From NCBI GenBank assembly GCA_035277145.1, contig DATELA010000089.1:11787-75786 (forward strand): DNA of 64,000 bases, in the 5' to 3' direction. The DNA is from DASRAP01 sp035277145 (GTDB lineage Bacteria; Gemmatimonadota; Gemmatimonadetes; Gemmatimonadales; Gemmatimonadaceae). The position numbers and the translations under genes were made by a program. Shown here piece after piece: positions 17,357 through 26,179 of the stretch; positions within the stretch are counted from its first letter, which is position 1, and each line of letters opens with the position of its first letter. A model generated the notes under the pieces. It did not search any database. It was given only the letters and a program-made list of their open reading frames with translations, and was not told where the DNA came from.

Positions 17357-18514
17357 TCAGCAGCTTCTGTCGTCGACAAAACGAGCGGCCGTCGTCGCGC
17401 TCGCGACACGTCTGACATCCGGTACCCGGAGGACGAATGTGTCTCGACCATCGCACGATCGCCCAACGACAATCGTATCTCCTACATGGCGGTAGGACGA
17501 CCAGCGGCGTGCGTCCGTGCCGTAATCGCACGTCACGTGCGGGACAGTCGACGCAAGGGCCCGTCCCAGTTCGACGCACGCCCCGAGCGTATCGACAGCG
17601 CGCCATGTTTGGGTTGTGAACGCAGGATTCTCCCCGCGGCAATACTGTCGCCGGCGGTAGGTTGCAGTCGCAATCCCCGATCGCTCAAGCCGCAGATCGC
17701 CACCGACGAGCCACGCAATGCAGTGCGCTCGGCGAAAGAATTCGGCGAGCGCGGTAGAGCTGTCACGTGCAGTCCGCGCGTTCGTGAGCGCATAGCGGTC
17801 CTCGCCCCATTTCGGGTCCTGCGCCATGATGAGCGCGCTCAGCGCGGCGTTGGTGTCCGCGCGTGTCGCAGCAGCATCAAGCGCTCGCCAGTCGTAAACT
17901 GGGTCCACTTCGCCGCGCGCCCGAGCCGAATCATCGACGAGCCGCGCGTCTCGTACGAGAATCAGTTCGTAGTCGCCGGCACCGAAGACCGGACGCGCTG
18001 TTGAGTCGGCGGGATTGAGCGACGCGCCCGCGTGCGTCGGCACCGCTCGCGTCACGTCGCTCGTGTCGCGTGGCGCGCGCTCGATCTTCGCGGCCTGGCC
18101 GTTCCGCCGCAGCGGTGAGCATCCAAATCCTTCGAGGGCCGTCTGTCGCGCCGCCATGACCTGTTTGTCGCTCGCACCACGCGGTTCCGCGTACGTGATC
18201 GTGCAGCTCCCGCGCAACCGCCTGTGCGTCGCCACCGCGCTCCAGCTCGTGTCCGTCGCGCTCGTTACACGAATCGATGTGCCGTGGTACGACCGGAAAC
18301 GATCGGAAAGATCAAGAGCGAAGGCCGAATTGTCGGTGTAATACGCCGCTTGCGACGTCGCGAAGTTGTGGACGTCCGCGTAGATGTCGTCGAGCAGCGA
18401 GTTTGCGCGCGTCGCCATCCAGACGATGACGCCGACCGGAACCAATACCGCGACGCTGACCGCAAGCAGGATCGCTGCACGTTGTCGCGCTCTCCAATCC
18501 ACGAGTTCGGTCAT
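17357..18514 (-). CDS. Membrane-anchored protein with pilin-like head
   Basis: 385 residues. One N-terminal helix (about 13-34) is followed by FATSQAAYYTDNSAFA and, later, SWSAVATHRRLRGSCTITYA. Both resemble the globular head of type IV pilins and pseudopilins. The prepilin peptidase site (G-F-T-x-x-E) is absent: the N-terminus is MTELVDWRARQR. About 280 further residues with several Cys follow and are not recognised. No pilus assembly genes are nearby, so the pilin likeness is structural inference only. Confidence 0.72.
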   Translation of the reverse strand: MTELVDWRARQRAAILLAVSVAVLVPVGVIVWMATRANSLLDDIYADVHNFATSQAAYYTDNSAFALDLSDRFRSYHGTSIRVTSATDTSWSAVATHRRLRGSCTITYAEPRGASDKQVMAARQTALEGFGCSPLRRNGQAAKIERAPRDTSDVTRAVPTHAGASLNPADSTARPVFGAGDYELILVRDARLVDDSARARGEVDPVYDWRALDAAATRADTNAALSALIMAQDPKWGEDRYALTNARTARDSSTALAEFFRRAHCIAWLVGGDLRLERSGIATATYRRRQYCRGENPAFTTQTWRAVDTLGACVELGRALASTVPHVTCDYGTDARRWSSYRHVGDTIVVGRSCDGRDTFVLRVPDVRRVASATTAARFVDDRSC

Positions 18515-18580
18515 TCGCTCTGCGGAATTGATGCAAGAGAACTATCACACATCGCCGTTCCGCACAACTCGCGCACGCGA

Positions 18581-19120
18581 TCACGAAACCCAAAGCAGCA
18601 GCGTCGCTTTCCGAATCCAGCGCCCGTCAGCGTTCCGGACGAGGCGCACAATCATGCCTTTGCCCGTCAAATCGCCCGTCGCGTTCGCGACGTAAATGAT
18701 GGCGGTGTCAGCAACGATGATTGCCCGCGACAGCAGCGCAAAGCGCGGCGTGCGCGGATACTCTTTGCGCAAAGTCGTCCACGCGGCGTCATCGTCTGAA
18801 AAGATTCGGAACAGTGTGCTATCCGCAATCGTCTTCCAGCCGAGCGAATCCACAAGACAATTCGGCACTGCGACGCGTTTCTTGTTGAGCAGTCGTAGCG
18901 CGCGATGCACGCGCACGAGCGCCGTATCGCCGCGCTTCACGCCGCTGTAAAACGCGAACGTCGGAACGCCCATCGCCGTTTTCTCGACGAGCATCGTGTT
19001 GTCCGGCTTCGAACCGATCGCGTCGAGCGCGGCAGCGTAGAGCTGACATGATTGACCACTCGCGCGCTCGTTGAGCGCAAGCGCGAGCGCAATTGTTGCC
19101 ACCGCGTTGGCGAGCTTCAT
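18581..19120 (-). CDS. Secreted protein of unknown function
   Basis: 179 residues with a signal peptide (1-22, ending ASGQ). The mature part has two Cys (about 25 and 88). The C-terminal ATGDLTGKGMIVRLVRN resembles the D-x-x-G-D/K-G loop in the protein at 6537. No family recognised. ATG start. Confidence 0.7.
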   Translation of the reverse strand: MKLANAVATIALALALNERASGQSCQLYAAALDAIGSKPDNTMLVEKTAMGVPTFAFYSGVKRGDTALVRVHRALRLLNKKRVAVPNCLVDSLGWKTIADSTLFRIFSDDDAAWTTLRKEYPRTPRFALLSRAIIVADTAIIYVANATGDLTGKGMIVRLVRNADGRWIRKATLLLWVS

Positions 19121-19230
19121 CGCGGCCTCCGTGCAGAGTTCGGTTCCACTGGGCGGTACTCCGCGAACACCGCGTGTGTCACGCCGGACGTGAAAGCGTG
19201 ACGCTGCGTGACCTCAGCAGGTACAGCTGT

Positions 19231-19794
19231 TCATTGGCGCTCGAATGCTTCAACAAGGCGCCGGCGAATCCCGCTGAGATTCTGCGCGCTGTCGAACGCT
19301 TCGAAGTAGAACCACGCCGCGACGAGCACGAACGCGACGACGAGCAGAAACCCGGTGTAGGCCGCTGCATGCATCGCGCTCAGCAACATCAGCCAGCCGA
19401 CGAGTTGCGCCGGTAACGAACCGAGAATGCCCAGCTCGAACTTCATGCGGAACTGCAACGTCCGCAGATAGCGTTGACCAACTGGCTCGAGCGGGAACGC
19501 AAGCAACAAATAGCGCTGCCAGTAGTCCATGTGCATTGCGTCGCGCTTCGCGATGCGACGATCGATCATCACCTCGACGCGCGCGCCGATGTTCTCAAAC
19601 ACGAATCCTGCCGCGAGGCTCGCAATGAATAACGCCATTCCCGTCGCGATTGGATGTGCGTCCCAGAAGGCGCTTGCGGCATCGTTGTATCCGTAGAGCA
19701 GCATCGCAAACGGTGCGATCCCAAGCGCACCCGGCGAAACGATGGTCGCGAAGGGACGGAACGCGTCGCCGCGGAGTGCGCTCGTGACATCCAT
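19231..19794 (-). CDS. Four-helix membrane protein
   Basis: 187 residues. Helices at about 18-35, 47-67, 118-140 and 143-163. A large soluble loop between helices 2 and 3 is rich in Arg, Asp and His (DRRIAKRDAMHMDYWQRY). No family recognised. It is divergent from the PadR-ADOP operon and downstream genes lie over 100 bases away, so it is probably transcribed alone. Confidence 0.72.
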   Translation of the reverse strand: MDVTSALRGDAFRPFATIVSPGALGIAPFAMLLYGYNDAASAFWDAHPIATGMALFIASLAAGFVFENIGARVEVMIDRRIAKRDAMHMDYWQRYLLLAFPLEPVGQRYLRTLQFRMKFELGILGSLPAQLVGWLMLLSAMHAAAYTGFLLVVAFVLVAAWFYFEAFDSAQNLSGIRRRLVEAFERQ

Positions 19795-19830
19795 AGACTA
19801 ACCCTACACCGCGTATCATCCCACGTCCCC

Positions 19831-19869
19831 TTGCACTTCTACATGGGCGCGACTACGCTCTTGTAGAAG
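19831..19869 (+). promoter_or_regulatory. Promoter with inverted repeat, PadR operator candidate
   Basis: TTGCAC (19831-19836), a 17-base spacer and TACGCT (19854-19859) form a plausible sigma70-type promoter for the PadR-ADOP operon. A perfect 8-bp inverted repeat, CTTCTACA (19836-19843) and TGTAGAAG (19862-19869), overlaps the end of the -35 and sits just past the -10. This fits autorepression by the PadR encoded 60 bases downstream. The second PadR operon at 26111 has the same geometry with a different sequence. Confidence 0.6.
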
Positions 19870-19894
19870 CGAATAGGGATCGTGTACCGATGAG

Positions 19895-19924
19895 CGGTAC
19901 CCCGTCCCCGGTTCCCGCTACCCG
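19895..19924. repeat. C-rich degenerate repeat, upstream copy
   Basis: About 30 bases of C-rich sequence (CGGTACCCCGTCCCCGG and onward) directly upstream of the PadR gene. It matches 21 of 30 positions of a similar stretch at 22961-22990, so the two flank the operon. It could be part of the untranslated leader or a dispersed short repeat. Confidence 0.4.
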
Positions 19925-19929
19925 TCCCT

Positions 19930-20262
19930 ATGACAGGCCGCATCGATCTCCCACAGGGCACGCTTGACCTCCTGATCCTCAAGACACTCTCGCTCACCGC
20001 GATGCATGGGTGGGCGATCTCCGAGCGCATCCGTCAGATATCGAAGGAAGTCGTCATGGTCCCGCAGGGATCGCTCTATCCCGCGCTCCATCGACTCGAG
20101 CGGCGCGGGTGGATCAGCGCCGAGTGGGGCGCGTCAGACAACAATCGCAAGGCGAAGTTCTACAAGCTCACGGCCGCAGGACGTAAGCAACTCGCGGAGG
20201 ACAGCAAACTCTGGGAGCGTCTCACGGCCGCAGTCGGGCTCGTGATGGATGCACGCGCATGA
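19930..20262 (+). CDS. PadR-family transcriptional regulator (operon 1)
   Basis: 110 residues. Compact PadR winged helix: LPQGTLDLLILKTL, then HGWAISERIRQ, QGSLYPALHRLERRGWI and the wing/terminal helix (FYKLTAAGRKQL). PadR proteins are dimeric repressors that often respond to small ligands and commonly precede ADOP permease genes. Coupled by ATGA overlap to the permease. An inverted repeat over the promoter 60-100 bases upstream is its likely operator. Confidence 0.93.
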   Translation: MTGRIDLPQGTLDLLILKTLSLTAMHGWAISERIRQISKEVVMVPQGSLYPALHRLERRGWISAEWGASDNNRKAKFYKLTAAGRKQLAEDSKLWERLTAAVGLVMDARA

Positions 20263-22955
20263 TTGCGCGCGTGTGGAGCGAGTTCGTGTATCGTGTGCGC
20301 AGCATGTTCCGCCGCGCTGACGTCGAACGCGAACTCGACGCCGAGCTTCGATCGCACATCGAGCACGAAACGGCACGCCTCGTGCGCGATGGCGTCTCAC
20401 CCACGGATGCGGAACGACAAGCACGCGCGAGTTTCGGCGGCATCGAACGCATCAAGGAGGACACGCGTGATGCACGGGGCGTGTCGTTCGTCGAACAGAC
20501 GCTCGCCGACGTCCGGTACGCATTGCGCGCACTCCGCGCGCACAAAGCGTTCACGATCGGCGTCGTCATCACGCTCGCGCTCGGGATCGGTGCCAACGCG
20601 ACGATGTTCGGCATCGTCGACCGTCTGCTCTTTCGCGCGCCGAGCGCGCTACGCGATCCCGAAACGGTGCATCGTCTCTACCGCTACGAGCGTGACGCGC
20701 TCGAGGTGAGCGCCAACCGGAGCTTTTCGTATCCAACGTATCTCGATCTCAAGCGATCACTGACGTCGTTCACTGATGTCGCGGCGTTCTATACGCCGCG
20801 GTATTCGGTCGGAGATGGCGAGAGCGTCGTCGAGCTTCCGGTGACCGTCGCGAGCGCAAACTACTTCAACTATTTCGACGCTCGGCCTTTCCGCGGGCGC
20901 TTCTTCACCGCGGCGGAGGACAGTGCCGAAGGCGCGCAGGTCGTCGTGCTCGGATACGACTTCTGGCAATCGCAATTCGGCGGCCGCGACGTTATCGGTG
21001 AACAGATCCGTGTCGGCGCACCGTTGCGTACAATCATCGGCGTCGCACCTCGGGGTTTTGTGGGCGTCAGCGATCAGGGCGTGCCGGCGATGTGGCTGCC
21101 CATATCGAACTTTGCGTTTGCGTCCCGTGGCGCGGCCTACACCACGTATTACGAATGGAGCTGGCTCGAGGTGATCGCGCGCCGAAGGCTCGGCGTCACG
21201 CGTCAAGCCGCCGAGACCGAACTTACTGGCGCGTTCATCCGGAGCTGGCGCAACGCGTATGCCATCAACAAGGAGTGGGGCACTCCCGAGGCTGGCGACC
21301 TCCGTGGTGCAATTGGACCGATTCAACTCGAACGTGGTCCGCAGGCGGGTGAGAACTCGCGCGTAGCAAAATGGACGGCGGGCGTTGCGCTGATTGTCCT
21401 GCTGATTGCGTGCGCGAACGTCGCGAACTTGTTGCTCGCTCGTGCGCTCGGTCGGCGCCGCGAAATCGCCGTGCGTTTGGCGCTTGGCGCAAGTCGCGGG
21501 CGACTCGCGCGGCAATTACTCACGGAGAGCGTCCTGCTATCTGTGCTCGGCGCGATCGGCGGCCTCGCAATTGCGCAGTGGGGCGCGACGAGTATTCGCC
21601 GGTGGTTCATTCCGTCCGAAGTCACTGTCAACGTCTTCACCGACATGCGAATGGTGGCGTTCGCGGCCGCCGCGACGATTCTCGTGGCGTTACTCACGGG
21701 CCTCGTGCCGGCGGTGCGATCGGGGCGGACCGACGTGTCGCGTTCGCTCAAGGACGGTGCGCGCGGGTCGAGTCTGCAACACTCGCGCACGCGGTCGAGT
21801 TTGCTCATCCTGCAAGTCGCGCTGTCGGTCGTATTGCTCATTGGTGCCGGCCTTTTCGTGCGCAGTCTCTCGAACGCGAACGACTACCGGCTCGGCTATG
21901 ACGCCGATCAGGTGTTGTTCGCGACCACGCGTTTACGCGGGTCGCGCCTCACAACTGCTGAGCGCGCGTCGCTGTTCGATCGCCTCGAGAACGCCGCTCG
22001 CGCCGTTCCAGGCGTCACGCACGTGACGCACGCGCAGTCAGTTCCGTTTTCGGGCAATGACATGCGGCCGCTTGCGTCGCCTGGAGTTGATTCGATCAGC
22101 GCGCGCGGACGATTCATTCTCCAGATCGGCTCGCCCGACTACTTCGCGACGATGGGAACGCGCATCGTACGCGGCCGTGCATTCGGCGCCGGCGATCGGC
22201 TTGGATCCGAGCGCGTCGTAGTGGTCAGCGAAGGAATGGCGAACGCGATCTGGCCGGGTAGCGACCCGCTCGGCAAGTGTCTGCGTTTTGCGTGGTCCGA
22301 TACGGCGCCGTGCATGACGGTGGTCGGTGTCGCGGAGGAAATGCATCTGCGATCGTTCGACGATTCGCGCGAACATGCGTATTACGTTCCGCGGTTACAG
22401 ATGCCCGACGAACCGCCGCAACTGCAGTTGTTGGCGCGTGTGAACGGCGCTCCTGAGCGCAGCATCGAGGCGTTGCGGCGTCGACTGCAGCGCGAGTTGC
22501 CGGGCTCCGCATACATCTACGTGCGACCGCTGATGCAACTGGTCGAGCCCAATCTTCGTTCGTGGCGCTTAGGCGCAACGATGTTCACTGCGTTCGGTGC
22601 ACTGGCGCTGGTGTTGGCGGCGATCGGGCTTCACAGTGTGATTGCGTACGATATGGCGCAGCGAAAACGCGACCTCAGTTTGCGCGTCGCGCTTGGTGCG
22701 CCGACGTCGCGGCTGTTTGGAATGGTGGTGGGGCGCGGTGCACGCCTCGTAACGGTGGGACTCGTGCTCGGCGGTTCAGTTGCGATGTGGGCGGCGCCGT
22801 GGCTCAAGGAGCAATTGTTTCAGCAGGATCCGCGCGATCTCGCCGTGTTCGGTGTCGTCGGTCTGACGCTCTTGATCGCAGGCGTCGCAGCGACGCTGAT
22901 GCCTGCGTTCCGCGCGGCGCGCGTGGATCCGAATCAGGTTTTGCGAGACGAGTGA
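20259..22955 (+). CDS. ADOP-type permease with N-terminal prefix domain
   Basis: 898 residues. Residues 1-80 are the cytoplasmic permease prefix (DVERELDAELRSHIEHETAR, then ASFGG). Then come the first helix (about 100-118), a MacB-like periplasmic domain, an FtsX module (about 370-500, with RREIAVRLALGASRGRL), a second helix/periplasmic half and a terminal FtsX module (about 770-890). No ATPase gene accompanies it. Controlled with the PadR gene it overlaps. Substrate unknown. Confidence 0.93.
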   Translation: MIARVWSEFVYRVRSMFRRADVERELDAELRSHIEHETARLVRDGVSPTDAERQARASFGGIERIKEDTRDARGVSFVEQTLADVRYALRALRAHKAFTIGVVITLALGIGANATMFGIVDRLLFRAPSALRDPETVHRLYRYERDALEVSANRSFSYPTYLDLKRSLTSFTDVAAFYTPRYSVGDGESVVELPVTVASANYFNYFDARPFRGRFFTAAEDSAEGAQVVVLGYDFWQSQFGGRDVIGEQIRVGAPLRTIIGVAPRGFVGVSDQGVPAMWLPISNFAFASRGAAYTTYYEWSWLEVIARRRLGVTRQAAETELTGAFIRSWRNAYAINKEWGTPEAGDLRGAIGPIQLERGPQAGENSRVAKWTAGVALIVLLIACANVANLLLARALGRRREIAVRLALGASRGRLARQLLTESVLLSVLGAIGGLAIAQWGATSIRRWFIPSEVTVNVFTDMRMVAFAAAATILVALLTGLVPAVRSGRTDVSRSLKDGARGSSLQHSRTRSSLLILQVALSVVLLIGAGLFVRSLSNANDYRLGYDADQVLFATTRLRGSRLTTAERASLFDRLENAARAVPGVTHVTHAQSVPFSGNDMRPLASPGVDSISARGRFILQIGSPDYFATMGTRIVRGRAFGAGDRLGSERVVVVSEGMANAIWPGSDPLGKCLRFAWSDTAPCMTVVGVAEEMHLRSFDDSREHAYYVPRLQMPDEPPQLQLLARVNGAPERSIEALRRRLQRELPGSAYIYVRPLMQLVEPNLRSWRLGATMFTAFGALALVLAAIGLHSVIAYDMAQRKRDLSLRVALGAPTSRLFGMVVGRGARLVTVGLVLGGSVAMWAAPWLKEQLFQQDPRDLAVFGVVGLTLLIAGVAATLMPAFRAARVDPNQVLRDE

Positions 22956-22960
22956 GTCTT

Positions 22961-22990
22961 CGGTACCCGATCCCCGATACCGGTAGCCGG
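22961..22990. repeat. C-rich degenerate repeat, downstream copy
   Basis: Begins CGGTACCCGATCCCCGATAC, just after the ADOP stop and before the convergent peroxidase gene. 21 of 30 positions match the copy at 19895. Besides this stretch the 49-base intergenic region shows nothing. Confidence 0.4.
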
Positions 22991-23004
22991 AGCTCGTCTC
23001 CGTC

Positions 23005-24399
23005 TCAGTTTCCGAACGGATTCGAAAAGCGCACGTCCGCGAGGAACGCGGGATCCGTGAGCGACTGCAGAAACGCGACCAGCGCGTTCTTGTCCGCCAG
23101 CGAAAGGTTCAGCTGGCGCGGTGCGCCACCGGGCGACACGCGCAACGCGTCGTCGAGAAACGGATTCGCAGCGACGCCGGCATTGTAGAAGTTGACCACG
23201 TCCATCAGCGTCGCGAACCGCGCGTCGTGCATGTACGGCGCGCGCACCGCGATGTTGCGGAGCGACGGCACTTTGAACTTGCCGTTGCCCGCGCCGGGAT
23301 CGGTGACCGTCGCGTCGAGCCCGATGTTGCGCGGCTCACTCGCGATCTGGCCCATCGTCATGTGACACACCGAGCATCCCGCATTCTGAAACACGGTGAG
23401 TCCATCACGCTGCTGCTGCGTCAACAATTGCGCATCGAACGTTTCGCCGCCGTTGTACGCCGCGTCGAATGGCGATGAATGCGACACCAACGCGCGATCG
23501 AACTGCGCGAGCGCGCGCGCAATACGCGTCGTCGTCACCACCGAATCGCCGAACGCCGCAGTAAAGAGTGCGCGATAGTACGCGGTGACCGAGAGCTTCG
23601 TTACGGCATCGGCGAGTGGCAATCCCATCTCGACGGGATCTGCGATCGGCTTGAGCGCCTGCGCTTCGAGCGTGGCCGCACGCTCGTCCCAGAATGCATT
23701 CCCGCGCTGATAGTACCGCGCGTTCGAAAGCCCCATCGAATGACGCCCCGTGAATCCGCCCGCGAATCCGCGACTCTTCAGCGCCGTATCGCTGAATCCG
23801 AATTCCTGCAGGTGGCACGACGCGCACGCCACTTGATCGTTGATCGACAACCGCTTGTCATAGAACAACACACGCCCAAGCGTCACGCCGGCGTTGGTCG
23901 TTGGATTGCCCGCGGGTGTGTTGTCGTGTTGCGGCATGACGCTGCTCGCACCCGTGTAGTGCGGCGGGAGCGTAGCGTCGCTGTAGTTGTAGAGCGACAG
24001 CGGCAACGTCGGCGTGGTAAGCGACGCGGAGAACACCGCAATCGAAAACGTATCGGTTGCAATTCGGCCGAACGCGTCCTCGCCATCGATGCGCACGCTC
24101 ACGATGCCGATGCCGTTCGGCGTACCAGACACCGTGCTGCCGTCCGCCGTCAGGCCGAGTGCGCCCTTCGGAAACGTGATCGTGTATGTGAATGGCAGTT
24201 CGGCGTCGTCGAATGTCGCGCCCGCTTGCGCGGCGTCGTATTCAAACGCGACGCCAACCGTCGCTGCGCGCGGTGCATTGCGCGCCGCGACTGACGGTGG
24301 AGGCGTGGAGGTTCCGCCGACGTCGTCCGAACAGGCCGCGGCGAAAACGAACATCGCCGCGGCCACGCTGCCGCGACGGAAAGTCGGCGGAATCTTCAC
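23005..24399 (-). CDS. Di-haem cytochrome c peroxidase/MauG-family lipoprotein
   Basis: 464 residues from GTG 24399. Signal with lipobox FAAAC, an Ig-like domain (about 40-125, with GTPNGIGIVSVRIDGEDAFG), then the CCP/MauG domain with two c-haem motifs, CASCH (192-196) and CSVCH (342-346). The region PSLRNIAVRAPYMHDARFATLMDVV is typical of the family. Likely periplasmic reduction of H2O2 or a haem-based oxidation; electron donor unknown. An in-frame upstream start (24435) would overlap the previous gene by 26 bases, so GTG 24399 is preferred. Confidence 0.9.
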   Translation of the reverse strand: MKIPPTFRRGSVAAAMFVFAAACSDDVGGTSTPPPSVAARNAPRAATVGVAFEYDAAQAGATFDDAELPFTYTITFPKGALGLTADGSTVSGTPNGIGIVSVRIDGEDAFGRIATDTFSIAVFSASLTTPTLPLSLYNYSDATLPPHYTGASSVMPQHDNTPAGNPTTNAGVTLGRVLFYDKRLSINDQVACASCHLQEFGFSDTALKSRGFAGGFTGRHSMGLSNARYYQRGNAFWDERAATLEAQALKPIADPVEMGLPLADAVTKLSVTAYYRALFTAAFGDSVVTTTRIARALAQFDRALVSHSSPFDAAYNGGETFDAQLLTQQQRDGLTVFQNAGCSVCHMTMGQIASEPRNIGLDATVTDPGAGNGKFKVPSLRNIAVRAPYMHDARFATLMDVVNFYNAGVAANPFLDDALRVSPGGAPRQLNLSLADKNALVAFLQSLTDPAFLADVRFSNPFGN

Positions 24400-24409
24400 G
24401 GCCTGAACG

Positions 24410-25078
24410 CTAGTTGCTTTGGAGTATTTGGCCAAGCGCTTCCAGCCGATCGGACCAGTACTTTTTCAGGCGATCCGCACTGTCACGACTCGGCAGCTTG
24501 CCATGCTGAACGGCAACTGAGCTTTTGCCGATACCCTTCGACGTGATGCCGATCACGACGACGGATCCGTCGCTCCACGCGAATCGCAGTGCCTTGGGCG
24601 CGGTGCTGCTGCGAAGGCTTTCGCCCGCGCCGTCCATCCACCGTTTGCGCGTCGCGTTGTTTTTCCACGCACGAAACAACGTCGTCGCTGACACAGCGAA
24701 TGTTTTCGATTTGGTGGCTTCGTATGTGCCGTCCATGCGCTGGCCAATCGCGCGTTTTCCTTTGATGCGCTCGTAGCCGACGGTGACGGTCTGCGTCCAC
24801 CAATCGGGCACTTTCCATTTCGTGTGCACGAGATTCGCGACGTCGCGGTGCTTCATGCCAGCGGCGCCGGCTTTGTCGAGCACGTAGACCCATTTCTCCC
24901 AACCGCAGCCGGTGTTCTTCTTGATCGCCTCGTCGGAAATGCCGGCGAGCTTCGCGTAATCGATCTTTTTTTCAGGCGCGCGTTTCGCGACGAGCTGTGC
25001 GCGCGCAGCAGTATATGACTCGCCCGATTTTTTCATGCGGGCGCGTACGAGTCGCTTGAAATCTTTGTCCGTAGGCAT
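24410..25078 (-). CDS. DUF4287 protein with SRPBCC-like C-terminal half
   Basis: 222 residues. The N-terminal half matches the DUF4287 pattern (YTAARAQL, then IDYAKLAGISDEAIKKNTGCGWEKW and a WWTQTVTVGYER helix). The C-terminal half (about 125-215) looks like an AHSA1/START-type domain. Cytoplasmic, function unknown. Start ATG 25078 has AGGAG 8 bases upstream; an earlier start is less likely. Confidence 0.83.
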   Translation of the reverse strand: MPTDKDFKRLVRARMKKSGESYTAARAQLVAKRAPEKKIDYAKLAGISDEAIKKNTGCGWEKWVYVLDKAGAAGMKHRDVANLVHTKWKVPDWWTQTVTVGYERIKGKRAIGQRMDGTYEATKSKTFAVSATTLFRAWKNNATRKRWMDGAGESLRSSTAPKALRFAWSDGSVVVIGITSKGIGKSSVAVQHGKLPSRDSADRLKKYWSDRLEALGQILQSN

Positions 25079-25099
25079 CGTTATCGCTCCTCTTGGGTG

Positions 25100-25135
25100 C
25101 ACCACGGGTCACTCCCCAGCAATGCGACCGTGGTG
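25100..25135. repeat. Inverted repeat upstream of DUF4287 gene
   Basis: Arms CACCACGG (25100-25107) and CCGTGGTG (25128-25135), 20-base spacer, within the longest gene-free stretch of the window (25079-25290). It could be an operator for the DUF4287 gene or the end of the CPBP transcript. The rest of this stretch shows no recognisable feature. Confidence 0.4.
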
Positions 25136-25290
25136 GACGCAAGGGAACTCGATGCTGATCCGGGAGTCTGCCCCCCTTTGCCTCGCGTCGGACCAGGGCT
25201 GGGGCCAGGTCTTGGAGGTTGGGCGTGGATCTTCGCCGCCCAAACGATGCCGAATTCCCGGCGTGCCGTCAAGCCACCTGGTCTCGTGCG

Positions 25291-26016
25291 CTAGTGCGCC
25301 TGCACGTACGCCACCAGTGACAGCGTGGCGCCGATCGTGTTCGCCAGGCAGTGCGCGATCATTTGTACGTAGATGTTCTTGCGCCACCACGTGATGTACG
25401 TCAGCGGGAGCACCGTCGCGAAAATCGTGATGTAATTGTGCGGCTGCCACAGGTGCGCGAGCGTAAATAGTGCGGCGCTGTAGAGAGGCGCGCGCCAACC
25501 CAGGTGTGATAAGCGCGGCAAGAGGAACCCGCGGAAGTACAGTTCTTCCACGATCGGATTGACGATGCCATCGATCACGATCTGCAGAACCAGCGTAGCC
25601 ATGACGAACGCGCCGGCACCTGTCACTGCGCTTGCCGGTCGCGCAGCTGCGGGCATCCACCAGAACACGCGCTCCGCGAGTCCGGTTGAGATGCGATCAA
25701 ACGGGATCATCGCGAGCATCGCGGCGACGAGCGCAAACGCTGCTATCACCAGTGCGATCGTCAGCCACGCCGGTTGCGGCTGGCGGAATGCAATCGCGTC
25801 GCGAATCGAGCCGTGGCCCGCCGCGGTCGCAGCGCGCCGCATTATTGCCAGTTGGAGCGGCATGCCAACGACCGTAAACGCGAGGAGCAGCGCCGCCGTC
25901 TGCGCCGCGCCCAGGCCGGCGAGCGCGCGCAACGCGATGAGATAGAAACCGAAAACGGCGATCGCGGGCAGGAAATGCAGCCCTGTGAGGCGCAACATGG
26001 AAGTGCGGTTGGTCAT
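25291..26016 (-). CDS. CPBP-family intramembrane glutamic protease
   Basis: 241 residues from ATG 26016, with about eight membrane helices. The three CPBP (Abi/CAAX-like) motifs are present: EELYFRG, FTLAH and HCLANTIG. The pair of Glu and the two His form the active site in this family. Substrate unknown; bacterial members often process or protect against small peptides. The 60-residue extension possible upstream is Arg/Ser-rich and not expected in the family. Confidence 0.88.
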   Translation of the reverse strand: MTNRTSMLRLTGLHFLPAIAVFGFYLIALRALAGLGAAQTAALLLAFTVVGMPLQLAIMRRAATAAGHGSIRDAIAFRQPQPAWLTIALVIAAFALVAAMLAMIPFDRISTGLAERVFWWMPAAARPASAVTGAGAFVMATLVLQIVIDGIVNPIVEELYFRGFLLPRLSHLGWRAPLYSAALFTLAHLWQPHNYITIFATVLPLTYITWWRKNIYVQMIAHCLANTIGATLSLVAYVQAH

Positions 26017-26110
26017 GCGGGAATAGATACGCCGACGGCGCGAAACGTTTGGACGCGACGTTCGGACAGACAGCGTACTCAAGACGCTTGCACAGTCGAT
26101 CACACGATAC

Positions 26111-26159
26111 CTTGACATTCGACAATAGTCGCCGTAGCGTGTAGTTGTCGAATGACAAG
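26111..26159 (+). promoter_or_regulatory. Promoter with inverted repeat, PadR operator candidate
   Basis: TTGACA (26112-26117), 17 bases and TAGCGT (26135-26140) form the promoter. An inverted repeat with 15-base arms and one mismatch, CTTGACATTCGACAA (26111-26125) and TTGTCGAATGACAAG (26145-26159), covers the -35 and lies just past the -10. Same layout as at 19831, different sequence. Expected operator of the PadR encoded from 26180. Confidence 0.68.
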
Positions 26160-26179
26160 GCATCTACCCCAGCACGCCA

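Noticed and set aside
19178..19202. Inverted repeat GTCACGC / GCGTGAC between 19121 and 19230
   Set aside because: Seven-base arms with a loose spacer in a GC-rich gap; too weak to call a terminator.
25079..25290. Possible small gene in the longest intergenic stretch
   Set aside because: No frame has a plausible start, length and composition; only an inverted repeat is visible.
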